Shown here piece by piece: positions 41,723 to 50,090 of a stretch of DNA of 64,000 bases. Position numbers and translations under genes: made by a program. The notes beneath the pieces were generated by a model, which made no database searches, was not told where the DNA came from, and saw only the letters and a list, made by a program, of their open reading frames with translations. Positions within the stretch are counted from its first letter, which is position 1. The number at the start of each line of letters is the position of its first letter. Origin of the DNA: JAJKJG01 sp036389455 (GTDB taxonomy: Bacteria; Pseudomonadota; Alphaproteobacteria; Rhizobiales; Beijerinckiaceae); contig DASVPW010000059.1 of the NCBI GenBank assembly GCA_036389455.1, forward strand, positions 1-64,000, read 5' to 3'.

Positions 41723-42238
41723 ATGACATTTCGCAGGTTGATCATGGTCGGCGCGGCGGCGCTTCTCGGCGTTATCGCGGGGGCGCCGGCGCAGGCGCAG
41801 AACACGCAGGTCGGGCTCCTGCAGTGCGACGTGTCCGGCGGCGTCGGGCTGATCATCACCTCGCAGAAGGAGCTGATCTGCAACTTCCGCAACTCGCGCG
41901 GCGAGTACGAGGTCTACACCGGGGCGATCCGCAAGTTCGGCCTCGACATCGGCGCGACCGCCGGCGGCCAGATGGCCTGGAGCGTGCTCGCGCCGAGCGG
42001 GCGCATCTCGCGCGGCGCGCTCGCGGGCGTCTATGCCGGCGCCTCCGCCGAGGCGACGGTCGTCGGCGGCGTCGGCGCGAACGTCCTCGTCGGCGGGTCG
42101 GACCGCTCGATCGCGCTGCAGCCGCTGTCGGTCACGGGCCAGGCCGGCCTCAACCTCGCGGTCGGCGTCGCAGACCTGATCCTCGTCGCGGCGCCGCCTC
42201 CGAGGGAGGAGCCGCCGCCGCGCCGCCGCCGCGGCTGA
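41723..42238 (+). CDS. DUF992 family exported protein
   Basis: A 171-residue protein of DUF992, common in Hyphomicrobiales. It has a signal peptide with likely cleavage after APAQA (about 25), then VGLLQCDVSGGVGLIITSQKELICNF with two conserved cysteines, YEVYTGAIRKFGLDIGAT, and a glycine-rich beta region. The tail PPPREEPPPRRRRG is low complexity. It is probably periplasmic; the function is unknown. A hairpin just before its start region (41619-41640) may stop transcription from aatA. Confidence 0.88.
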   Translation: MTFRRLIMVGAAALLGVIAGAPAQAQNTQVGLLQCDVSGGVGLIITSQKELICNFRNSRGEYEVYTGAIRKFGLDIGATAGGQMAWSVLAPSGRISRGALAGVYAGASAEATVVGGVGANVLVGGSDRSIALQPLSVTGQAGLNLAVGVADLILVAAPPPREEPPPRRRRG

Positions 42239-42249
42239 ACGAAGGAAAC

Positions 42250-42279
42250 GCGGACGGCCGGCACGAGCCGGCCGTCCGC
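42250..42279. terminator. Perfect 13-bp hairpin between convergent genes
   Basis: A flawless 13-bp stem (42250-42262 with 42267-42279, GCGGACGGCCGGC and complement) with an ACGA loop separates the stops of the DUF992 and DUF5675 genes. It lacks a U tract, so it may act as a bidirectional block to transcription. Confidence 0.65.
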
Positions 42280-42313
42280 ATGCAAGGCGACCGGGCCTGC
42301 GCGGCGCGGCGGC

Positions 42314-42706
42314 TCATGCGACCTCGATGAAGACCTTTCCCTGCTTGAGGCCGGCGGCGATCTTCGGGACCAGGGCCTCGTAGGCGAGCTTGCTGCTCGT
42401 GATGCTGTTCGTGCCCTTGCCCTGGCCGACCAGGATGCAGCCGTCCGTGTCCTTGGCGGTGTTGCCGACGTGGATCAGGATTCCCTCGAACTTGGGCACG
42501 TTGAGGAGCCGCGGCATGTCCTTCTTGAATCGGGGGGAGTGCGTGATGACGACTTCGTAGGTTCCGGCCGGGATGGCGGTGCGGCCCTTGATCTTCTCAT
42601 CCCTCTCCGGATCCTCCAGGGTGAAGCATTCGAACTTGCCGTCGATCGAAAGCTCGCCGATGGTGCTCTCGTCGGTCCTGATCTTGCGCTTGAGGGTCAT
42701 CTTCAT
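42314..42706 (-). CDS. DUF5675 family protein
   Basis: A 130-residue protein: LKRKIRTDESTIGELSIDGKFECFTLEDPERDEKIKGRTAIPAGTYEV, then NVPKFEGILIHVGNTAKDTDGCILVGQGKG. The block IHVGNTAKDTDGCILVG, with a His and a Cys, is shared by DUF5675 proteins. It looks like an L,D-transpeptidase-type site, but that resemblance is my inference. Members are often found in prophages or as lone genes; no phage genes are next to it. Its region is divergent from the EF-G-like gene (42707-42952), where I see no further gene. Confidence 0.8.
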   Translation of the reverse strand: MKMTLKRKIRTDESTIGELSIDGKFECFTLEDPERDEKIKGRTAIPAGTYEVVITHSPRFKKDMPRLLNVPKFEGILIHVGNTAKDTDGCILVGQGKGTNSITSSKLAYEALVPKIAAGLKQGKVFIEVA

Positions 42707-42952
42707 GGCTGGCTCTCCCTAAACCTGTCCTGCGACTTGGATGGGCGCTGATGAACAGGTTGAGTTGAAGATATCAGCATCGCAATAGCTTTGAAAGCGA
42801 CATTTCTTGCTGCGGGCTGTCGGCGCGGGTCGGCTGCCCCAAACGCCGCGGCCGGCTTCGTCCGAGGGCTTGCCATCCCGCCGGGACAGGCAGAGCATCC
42901 GTCCCGGAACGCGCCCGATCAGAAGGCGTGAGGGGCGGCACGGAGGAAGGAC

Positions 42953-45004
42953 ATGGCAAACGGCAGACCAGACGCGGGGCCGCGGTGCATCGCCATCGTG
43001 GGCCCCTTCCAGAGCGGCAAGACATCCCTTCTCGAAGCGATCCTGGAGCGCACCGGAACGATCGAGCGCGCCGGCCGCGCCGCTTCCGGCAACATGGTGG
43101 GCGATTCAAGCCCCGAGGCCCGCGCCCATTCCATGTCGGTCGAGCCGAACTTCGCGACGGCGAAGTTCATGGACGAGACCTTCACCTTCGTGGACTGTCC
43201 GGGCTCGGTCGAGTTCATGCACGACATGCGCACCGTCATGCCTCCTTGCGACGCCGCGATCGTCGTGTGCGAGGCGGACGAGCGCAAGATCCCGGCGCTC
43301 GAGCTCGTGCTGCGCGAGCTCGAGGAAGCCGACATCCCGCGCTTCCTCTTCATCAACAAGATCGACACCGCGACGCGCCGCGTGCGCGAGACGCTGGCGC
43401 TCCTCCAGAAGGCGTCGCGCACGCCGCTGCTCTTGCGCCAGATCCCGATCTGGAAGGACGGCATCGCGGTCGGCTTCATCGACCTCGCCCTCGAGCGCGC
43501 CTTCGTCTACCGCGAGCACGCCCCGAGCGAGGTGGTCGAGCTGCCCGACGGCGAGCTGCCGCGGGAGAAGGAGGCGCGCTTCTCGATGCTCGAGCGCCTC
43601 GCCGACCACGACGACGCCCTCATGGAGGACCTGATCTCCGAGATCGAGCCGCCGAAGGACCGGGTGTTCGAGGACCTCGCCAAGGAGCTGCGCGAGCGTC
43701 AGGTCGTGCCGGTGATGATCGGCGCGGCCGAGCGCGGCAACGGCGTGACGCGCCTCCTCAAGGCGCTCCGCCACGAGGCGCCGCGCCTTTCCGACACGCG
43801 CGCGCGCCTCGGCGTCGCCGACAGCGGTGCGGCACTCGCCCAGGTGATGCGGACCCAGCACACGACGCACGGCGGCAAGCTCTCGATCGCCCGCGTGCTG
43901 CGCGGCGCCTTCAAGGAGGGCGAGACGGTGATCGGGTCCGGCGGCCAGGAGAGCCGCATCGCCGGCCTCGTGTCCTTCGTCGGCAGCCAGACCACGCGCC
44001 AGCCGGAGGCGAAGGAGGGCGAGACCCTCGGCTTCGCGCGCCTCGAAGGCATCGCGACCGGCGATGCCTTCGCGGCCGGCAAGACCCGGCCCGCCGCCGT
44101 CGCCTCGGTCGCGCCGCCGGAGCCGGTCTACGCCTTCTCGGTCAAGGTCCGCGACCGCAAGGACGACGTGAGGCTCACGAGCGCGATCCACAAGATCATC
44201 GAGGAGGACCCGGCGCTCGCGCTCGAGCACAAGGCCGACATGGGCGAGATGCGGCTCCTCGGCCAGGGCGAGATGCACCTGCGCGTCGCCTTCGAGCGCC
44301 TGCAGTCGCGCTTCCAGGTCGGGGTCGAGACGGGCAAGCCCAAGGTCGGCTACTGCGAGACCATCAAGGCCCCGGCGGGCGCCCGGGGGCGGCACAAGAA
44401 GCAGACCGGCGGCCACGGCCAGTTCGGCGACTGCGTCATCGAGATCAGGCCGCTGCCGCGGGGCGAGGGCTTCGTGTTCGAGGACAAGATCACGGGCGGC
44501 GTCGTGCCGCGCCAGTACATCCCCTCGGTCGAGGCCGGCGTGCGCGACTTCGTCAAGCGCGGGCCGCTCGGCTTCCCGGTGGTCGACCTCGCGGTGACGC
44601 TCACCGACGGCTCGTACCACACGGTCGATTCGTCGGACGCCGCCTTCCAGGCGGCCGCGAAGCTCGCCATGGCCGAGGCCCTGCCGAAGGCGAAGCCCGT
44701 GCTCCTGGAGCCGATCCTTTCGGTCGAGATCGCGATCCCGAGCGAGGCGATGTCGAAGGCGAGCGGCCTCGTGACGGCGCGCCGCGGACAGATCCTCGGC
44801 TACGACTCGCGCCCCGGCTGGCAGGGCTGGGACGTGCTCAACGCCATGATCCCCGAGTCCGAGATCGGCGACCTCATCGTCGAGCTCCGCTCCGCCACCG
44901 CCGGCGTCGGCACCTTCTCGACCAAGTTCGACCACATGGCCGAGCTCACCGGCCGCCCGGCCGAGATGGTGATGCAGGCCCAGAAGGCCGCCGCGGCGCA
45001 CTGA
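42953..45004 (+). CDS. Elongation factor G-like protein with degenerate GTPase site
   Basis: A 683-residue EF-G paralogue. Domains I-V are all recognisable: P loop GPFQSGKTS (17-25), NKIDTA, domain II, and the domain III-IV block MGEMRLLGQGEMHLRVAFERL. The IV/V block GRHKKQTGGHGQFGDCVIEIRPLP and the domain V end GLVTARRGQILGYD follow. Canonical EF-G has DTPGH in G3; here it is DCPGS (81-85), so the GTPase-activating histidine is replaced by Ser85, and the switch I RGITI is absent. It probably does not replace EF-G in elongation; a stress or recycling role is possible. Not adjacent to rps or tuf genes. Confidence 0.88.
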   Translation: MANGRPDAGPRCIAIVGPFQSGKTSLLEAILERTGTIERAGRAASGNMVGDSSPEARAHSMSVEPNFATAKFMDETFTFVDCPGSVEFMHDMRTVMPPCDAAIVVCEADERKIPALELVLRELEEADIPRFLFINKIDTATRRVRETLALLQKASRTPLLLRQIPIWKDGIAVGFIDLALERAFVYREHAPSEVVELPDGELPREKEARFSMLERLADHDDALMEDLISEIEPPKDRVFEDLAKELRERQVVPVMIGAAERGNGVTRLLKALRHEAPRLSDTRARLGVADSGAALAQVMRTQHTTHGGKLSIARVLRGAFKEGETVIGSGGQESRIAGLVSFVGSQTTRQPEAKEGETLGFARLEGIATGDAFAAGKTRPAAVASVAPPEPVYAFSVKVRDRKDDVRLTSAIHKIIEEDPALALEHKADMGEMRLLGQGEMHLRVAFERLQSRFQVGVETGKPKVGYCETIKAPAGARGRHKKQTGGHGQFGDCVIEIRPLPRGEGFVFEDKITGGVVPRQYIPSVEAGVRDFVKRGPLGFPVVDLAVTLTDGSYHTVDSSDAAFQAAAKLAMAEALPKAKPVLLEPILSVEIAIPSEAMSKASGLVTARRGQILGYDSRPGWQGWDVLNAMIPESEIGDLIVELRSATAGVGTFSTKFDHMAELTGRPAEMVMQAQKAAAAH

Positions 45005-45016
45005 CGTCCACGCAAC

Positions 45017-45046
45017 CCGATCCCCTCCGCCTGCGGAGGGGATCGG
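45017..45046 (+). terminator. 14-bp hairpin after the EF-G-like gene
   Basis: CCGATCCCCTCCGC (45017-45030) pairs perfectly with 45033-45046 around a CT loop, 12 bases after the stop. No T run follows, but the stem is strong enough to end transcription or protect the mRNA end. Confidence 0.6.
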
Positions 45047-45108
45047 CTTGCAAGCATCCACTACTAATGATTGTATATCCTATGTTAGCAACCTAGGAGG
45101 GCGGTGGC

Positions 45109-46509
45109 ATGGCGGCGAACAGCAAGCTCGGCGAGATCTTCTCCTCCTTCCTGGCGACGATCGACAACTATTACGACCCGGCGGCGCTCGCCCTCATAAA
45201 GAGGGCCGCCGCCGCGTCCCCGTCGCCGACGACCGTCGAGGTCGCCATTCAGCTTCTCGGCCCTTGGGCCGGAACGGGCCTCAATATCCCGACCCCGCCC
45301 GCGCCCGCGTTCTCCTTCCCGGCCGACCACGGCGAGCACTGGGACACGCCGATCGAGTGGCGCTACTACACGCTCAGCCTCGACCTCGAGGGCGGTGGCC
45401 GGGTCAGCGTGATCGCGAACTTCTTCCGCAAGGCGATCGCCACTGCGGCCTGCGCACCGGGCGTCCGGGACCTGGACCGCCAGATCTACAGCACCAGCAT
45501 GGCCTTCACGCTCGAGCTGCCGGGCGCGGACCCCGTCCATCATTCCCTGCCGGTGCAGACCTTCGCGCCGGTCGAGGGCGGCGTCGAGGTCGGCAACGAT
45601 CCGTTCCGGATGGTCGTCGGCAAGAACTCGATCGTCGGCGGGTCCGAGGTCTTCCCTCTCCACATCCACGTCGAGGATCCGGGCGATCCCCTCGTCGGCC
45701 GCCCCGCATTCGCGGTCGACGTCGACTGCGCCGCCGCCAATCCTCTCTTCCTGCAAGGCAAGGACGGCTACGTCGGGCCCGAGGTCAAGCCCGGGGAGTT
45801 TCCCGCCGTCGGCTGGTACTACTACAGCTGGCCGCAGCAGCTGACGACCGGCACGGTCACGATCGGCGGCACCGCGCACGCGGTCGCCTCCGGGCGCGCC
45901 TGGATGGATCACCAGTGGGGCGGCTCGCCGGCGCCGTCCTCCTCCGCGGCGCCGGCCTGGAGCGGCTGGTGCTGGTTCGAGTTCCAGTTCGACGGCGACC
46001 GCTCGCTCACGCTCGCCTGTCCCCACCAGGCAATCGTCGACGGCAAGCTGCCGCTGGTCACTCCCGGCTTCGGGACTTACGTCGAGAAGGGTAATTCGCA
46101 ACTGGTCGCGGCCTTCCTGGAGGTCGGGGCCTACACTAAGAGTCCGAACAGCGCCGCGCGCTATCCGTCCTCCTGGCTGATCGAGGTCGTGACGCCGCCC
46201 AAGAATCCGTCCAAGACGCCCAAGAAGTTGTCCCAGACGCCGCCCAAGGCGCCGCCCGGCAATTCGGTCGCGCTCGTCGTGAAGCCGACGACGGTGCTCG
46301 CCGACCAGTCCATGTGGCTGGGCGGCCTCGCCGAATACTCCGAAGCCGCCTCGACGGTCACGGCGTTCGGCTTCGCCGGCGGAGGCCCGGTCAAGATGGA
46401 AGGGGTGGGCTATTGCGAGGGGGTCGGCTTCGAGGACCCGGCCGAGCGCAATACGCGCGACAAGACGTGGCTGCGCGCCGTCCTCGGGGAGCCGGGCTCG
46501 CCGCCCTGA
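45109..46509 (+). CDS. AttH/CrtC-like lipocalin-fold protein
   Basis: A 466-residue protein related to the AttH/carotenoid 1,2-hydratase (CrtC) family, a pair of beta-barrel lipocalin-like domains. Signature pieces are HGEHWDTPIEWRYYTLSLDLEGG, the aromatic YYYSWPQ before the second strand set, and GRAWMDHQWGG with WCWFEFQFDG. No carotenoid genes are near, so hydratase activity should not be assumed. Residues about 360-385 are a Lys/Pro-rich linker (PPKNPSKTPKKLSQTPPKAP). No signal peptide is evident. An ideal AGGAGGGCGG ribosome site precedes the ATG at 45109. Confidence 0.75.
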   Translation: MAANSKLGEIFSSFLATIDNYYDPAALALIKRAAAASPSPTTVEVAIQLLGPWAGTGLNIPTPPAPAFSFPADHGEHWDTPIEWRYYTLSLDLEGGGRVSVIANFFRKAIATAACAPGVRDLDRQIYSTSMAFTLELPGADPVHHSLPVQTFAPVEGGVEVGNDPFRMVVGKNSIVGGSEVFPLHIHVEDPGDPLVGRPAFAVDVDCAAANPLFLQGKDGYVGPEVKPGEFPAVGWYYYSWPQQLTTGTVTIGGTAHAVASGRAWMDHQWGGSPAPSSSAAPAWSGWCWFEFQFDGDRSLTLACPHQAIVDGKLPLVTPGFGTYVEKGNSQLVAAFLEVGAYTKSPNSAARYPSSWLIEVVTPPKNPSKTPKKLSQTPPKAPPGNSVALVVKPTTVLADQSMWLGGLAEYSEAASTVTAFGFAGGGPVKMEGVGYCEGVGFEDPAERNTRDKTWLRAVLGEPGSPP

Positions 46510-46603
46510 GCGCAGCGGCGGGCTCCATCGACAAATCCCCTCGCCCGCGACAAGCTAGCGGCAACGCGGCGCCCGACTGCCGCGGCCGAGAGGGGAGGGA
46601 GGA

Positions 46604-48328
46604 ATGACCGCGAGCACCGCCGCGTCCGCCGTCGCAGGCGGCGTGCCGTCCGGGAAGCCCTGGCTTTCGGCCTATCCGCCCGGCGTCCCGGCGACCATCG
46701 ACGAAGGCGGGCTCGTCACGCTCGCCGAGATGTTCCGGGAGAGCGTGCGCGCCTTTTCGGACCGGCCGGCGGTCGAGAGCTTCGGCAAGCGCCTGACCTA
46801 CGCGGAGCTCGGGAAGGCGGCCGACGCCGTCGCGTCCTGGCTCCAGGCGCAAGGCTTGAGGCCCGGCGACCGCGTCGCGATCATGCTGCCGAACGTCATG
46901 GCCTACCCGGCGATCCTGCACGGGATCCTCACCGCCGGCTACACGGTCGTCAACGTCAACCCGCTCTACACCCCGCGCGAGCTCGTCCATCAGCTCCGCG
47001 ACGCCGGCGCCCGCATCCTGTTCGTGCTCGAGAACTTCGGCCACACGGTCGAGGAAGCGCTGCCGAACCTTCGCCTCGACAAGGTCGTGGTGGTCTCCCT
47101 CGGCGACCTCCTCGGCCTGAAGGGCACGATCGTCAACTTCATCTCGCGGCACGTGAAGAAGATGGTGAAGCCCTACAGCCTGCCCGGACCCGTGACCTTC
47201 GCGGCCGTGCTGGCGGCGGGCCGGTCCTCGCCGCCGGCGTCCGCGGCGGTCGGCCTCGAGGACGTGGCCTTCCTGCAGTACACCGGCGGCACGACCGGGG
47301 TCGCCAAGGGCGCGACGCTGACCCACCGCAACGTCGCCGCGAACGTCGTCCAGATGGAAACCTGGATGAAGGCCCACATCGGCGGCCGCACCGACCACGT
47401 CATGGTGACGGCCCTGCCGCTCTACCACATCTTCGCGCTCACCGTGTGCGGCCTGCTGATGGGGCGCCTCGGCGCCTGCCAACTCCTCGTCGCCAACCCG
47501 CGCGACATCCCCGGATTCGCGAAGATCCTGAAAGGGGCGAAGTTCACGCTCATGTCCGGCGTGAACACGCTCTACAACGCGCTCGCCAACTGCCCGCAGG
47601 TCAAGGAGGTGGACTTCTCGAAGCTCGTGCTCTCGGTCTCGGGAGGCATGGCGACGCAGGCCGCCGTCGCGAAGAAGTGGAAGGAGCTGACCGGCTGCCC
47701 CATCGTCGAGGGCTACGGCCTCTCCGAGACCTCGCCGGTGGTCTGCGCCAACCGCCTCGACATCGAGGAGTTCACCGGCACCATCGGTTATCCGATCCCC
47801 TCGACCGACGTGTCGATCCGCGACGCCGACGGCAATGTGCTGCCCGAAGGGCAACCTGGCGAGCTGTGCGTCAAGGGTCCGCAGGTCATGCGCGGCTACT
47901 GGAACCGCCCCGACGAGACCCAGAAGGTGATGACCGCCGACGGCTTCTTCCGCACCGGCGACGTCGCCGTGATCCTCCCGGACGGCAAGGTCAAGATCGT
48001 CGACCGGATGAAGGACATGGTCCTGGTCTCGGGCTTCAACGTCTATCCGAACGAGGTCGAGGACGTGCTCGCGACGCACCCGGGCGTGCTCGAGGTCGCG
48101 GTCATCGGCGTCCCCGACGAGGCCTCGGGCGAGGCGGTCGCGGCCTACGTGGTGAAGAAGGACCCCGCCGTCACGGCCGACGACCTCCGGGCGCACGCCC
48201 GCGAGAACCTCACCGGCTACAAGGTCCCCCGCGTGATCGAGTTCCGCGACAGCCTGCCGAAGACCCCCGTCGGCAAGGTCCTCAGGCGCGCGCTGCGCGA
48301 CGAGGTGCTGGGGCAGAAGAAGCCCTGA
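46604..48328 (+). CDS. fadD: Long-chain fatty acid-CoA ligase
   Basis: A 574-residue adenylate-forming enzyme that activates fatty acids to acyl-CoA at the inner membrane. It shows the AMP-binding loop YTGGTTGVAKG (226-236), the linker GYGLSETSPVV, FRTGDVAVILPDG, the hinge VDRMKDMVLVSGFNVYPNEVED, and the C-terminal lysine in LPKTPVGKVLRR. Length is usual. The start ATG at 46604 has GGGAGGGAGGA upstream. The window has no beta-oxidation genes next to it. Confidence 0.93.
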   Translation: MTASTAASAVAGGVPSGKPWLSAYPPGVPATIDEGGLVTLAEMFRESVRAFSDRPAVESFGKRLTYAELGKAADAVASWLQAQGLRPGDRVAIMLPNVMAYPAILHGILTAGYTVVNVNPLYTPRELVHQLRDAGARILFVLENFGHTVEEALPNLRLDKVVVVSLGDLLGLKGTIVNFISRHVKKMVKPYSLPGPVTFAAVLAAGRSSPPASAAVGLEDVAFLQYTGGTTGVAKGATLTHRNVAANVVQMETWMKAHIGGRTDHVMVTALPLYHIFALTVCGLLMGRLGACQLLVANPRDIPGFAKILKGAKFTLMSGVNTLYNALANCPQVKEVDFSKLVLSVSGGMATQAAVAKKWKELTGCPIVEGYGLSETSPVVCANRLDIEEFTGTIGYPIPSTDVSIRDADGNVLPEGQPGELCVKGPQVMRGYWNRPDETQKVMTADGFFRTGDVAVILPDGKVKIVDRMKDMVLVSGFNVYPNEVEDVLATHPGVLEVAVIGVPDEASGEAVAAYVVKKDPAVTADDLRAHARENLTGYKVPRVIEFRDSLPKTPVGKVLRRALRDEVLGQKKP

Positions 48329-48571
48329 CGCGAAACGGCCTCGCCGGGGCAGGCGGGGCCGCTCGTCGGGTCGCGGGCGGAGGGGCGGCCGCCGGACCTG
48401 TCGCGTTCGGCCTCGCCAGGGAGGTGCGGGCCGGTTCGCGGACCCATTGAGAATGCCCGGGCACGCCCCGGCATGCGGTGCGGCGGCGCACGAGGCAACC
48501 CTCGCCAAGGCGTGACTTGCGCGTGATGACGCGGCAAGACACCTTCGGCCGATCACGGAGATTCAAGGGTC

Positions 48572-49537
48572 ATGTGGATCAGGCGGCGACGCGGGTGGGA
48601 GATCCCGGAGTCCGAGGCGACGGCCGAGGCCGTCTTTCTGAGCCGGCGCGAGCTTCTGGCCGGCGGCGGCGCGATCGCGGGCGCTCTCGTCGTGGGCGCC
48701 CGCCCGGCCTTGGCCCAGCACGCGGACCCGACCTTCGACCTGTACCCGGCGAAGCGGAACGACAACTACAAGCTCGACCGCGAGGTCACGGCCGAGAAAT
48801 TCTCGGGCGACTACAACAACTTCTACGAGTTCGGCTCCTCGAAGAGCGTCGCCGCCGCGGCCCGCGCGCTGAAGACCCGGCCCTGGACCGTGAAGGTCGA
48901 CGGCCTGGTCGAGGCGCCGTTCGAGATCGGCATCGACGACCTCATCCGGAAAATGCCGCTGGAGGAGCGGCTCTACCGCCACCGTTGCGTCGAGGCCTGG
49001 TCCATGGCCGTGCCGTGGACGGGCTTTCCGATGAAGGCCTTCCTGGACCTCGCGAAGCCCCTCGGCTCGGCGCGCTACGTGAAGATGCAGACTTTCCAGG
49101 ACAAGTCGGTCGCGCCGGGCCAGCGCCAGGTCTGGTATCCCTGGCCCTACACCGAGGGGCTGACGATGCAGGAGGCGGCGAACGAGCTCGCCTTCCTCGT
49201 CACCGGCGTCTACGGCAAGCCGCTGGCAAACCAGTTCGGCGCTCCCTTGCGCCTCGCGGTGCCGTGGAAGTACGGCTTCAAGTCGGCGAAGTCGCTCGTG
49301 AAGTTCACCTTCACGGACGAGCGCCCCAAAAGCTTCTGGGAGGCCCTGCAGGCCTCCGAGTACGGCTTCTGGGCGAACGTCAACCCGGAGGTCCCGCACC
49401 CGCGCTGGAGCCAGGCGAAGGAGCGGGTGCTCGGCACCGACGAGATGCGCCCGACGCTGATCTACAACGGCTACGGGGAGTACGTGGCCGGGATGTACAA
49501 GGGGCTCGACGAGGCGAAGGAGCGGCTGTTCGTGTGA
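48572..49537 (+). CDS. msrP: Protein-methionine-sulfoxide reductase catalytic subunit MsrP
   Basis: A 321-residue molybdopterin enzyme that repairs oxidised methionines in periplasmic proteins. It has a twin-arginine signal (LSRRELLAGGGAIAGALVVGARPALA, cleaved near 50), DGLVEAPFEIGIDDL, and the molybdenum-ligand Cys139 in YRHRCVEAWSMAVPWTGFPM. LRLAVPWKYGFKSAKSLVK is typical of the YedY/MsrP core. Its membrane haem partner MsrQ is not adjacent on either side. The 243 bases upstream of the ATG at 48572 show no gene. Confidence 0.93.
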   Translation: MWIRRRRGWEIPESEATAEAVFLSRRELLAGGGAIAGALVVGARPALAQHADPTFDLYPAKRNDNYKLDREVTAEKFSGDYNNFYEFGSSKSVAAAARALKTRPWTVKVDGLVEAPFEIGIDDLIRKMPLEERLYRHRCVEAWSMAVPWTGFPMKAFLDLAKPLGSARYVKMQTFQDKSVAPGQRQVWYPWPYTEGLTMQEAANELAFLVTGVYGKPLANQFGAPLRLAVPWKYGFKSAKSLVKFTFTDERPKSFWEALQASEYGFWANVNPEVPHPRWSQAKERVLGTDEMRPTLIYNGYGEYVAGMYKGLDEAKERLFV

Positions 49538-49572
49538 CGCGCAGGCCTTGCGTCCAGCGGGGACGACGGGCG

Positions 49573-49794
49573 GACAAGGCCAACATCGGGTCCGGCCTTG
49601 CCGGCGCCGCGGCGGCCACGCAAAAAACCCAAGCATTTCCGCGCTTTAGCGCCCCCGTCTTCCCCACGGGATGGCCGGCCGGGCGGCCATGACGCGTCTC
49701 GACAAGGCAAACCTGGGCGCCCGCCCCGGCGGCCCGGCGCGGCTGCGCGAAAAACCCAAGGATTTCCGCGCTTTCGCAACCCGTCTTCACGAGA
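49573..49794. repeat. Two imperfect direct repeats of about 94 bp
   Basis: Unit 1 (49573-49667) and unit 2 (49701-49794) are 128 bases apart, start to start. Both begin GACAAGGC, go through a GC-rich middle, and share a very similar AT-richer block (AAAAACCCAAG-ATTTCCGCGCTTT then CCCGTCTTC). No convincing ORF uses them. They are inside a 553-base gap (49538-50090) between msrP and the sulfurtransferase gene, where nothing protein-coding is supported. Confidence 0.7.
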
Positions 49795-49871
49795 CGATTT
49801 AGCGGACTCGGCATCATCTGATTGTGGACGATGCAAGGATGGCGACCGGACGTGACGGGACCGGATCCATG

Positions 49872-49901
49872 AAAAAGGCCGGGTCCACGAGGGACCCGGC
49901 C
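49872..49901 (-). terminator. Intrinsic terminator on the minus strand
   Basis: Read on the minus strand, GGCCGGGTCC (49892-49901) pairs with GGACCCGGCC (49877-49886) around a 5-base loop and is followed at once by TTTTT (49872-49876). This is a textbook intrinsic terminator for transcripts that leave the sulfurtransferase gene at 50091 or begin in the spacer. Confidence 0.88.
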
Positions 49902-50090
49902 GAGGAAGTCAGGCTCGACTTGAAGCCGGAGCCTTCCAGAGGGGAACGGCCGAAACGGCGTCTGCGGGAGGGCAGGGCCGTCGCCTTTCAGCCGTCAGGC
50001 ATTTTTCCACCGCGACCTGCCTTTTTGCAATGCAACATGACTCATGGTTGGTATGCCGGGGATGCATGCTAAGTCAGCCTGCCCGCACGA
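49902..50090 (-). other. Transcribed spacer or small RNA candidate before the terminator
   Basis: The 189 bases between the sulfurtransferase stop and the terminator have no known gene. On the minus strand the segment contains AT-richer patches (TGCATTGCAAAAAGGCAG) and a 16-codon frame, MSHVALQKGRSRWKNA, at about 50041-49991. It could be a long 3' UTR or an independent small RNA ending at the terminator. No promoter is convincing by eye. Confidence 0.3.

Noticed and set aside
48470..48500. GTGCGGCGGCGCAC-like string also seen near 32530
   Set aside because: Only about 14 bases, imperfect symmetry; expected by chance at this base composition.
49824..50072. 82-codon plus-strand open frame in the msrP-sulfurtransferase gap
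   Set aside because: It would be read through a strong minus-strand terminator hairpin; no ribosome site and no family.
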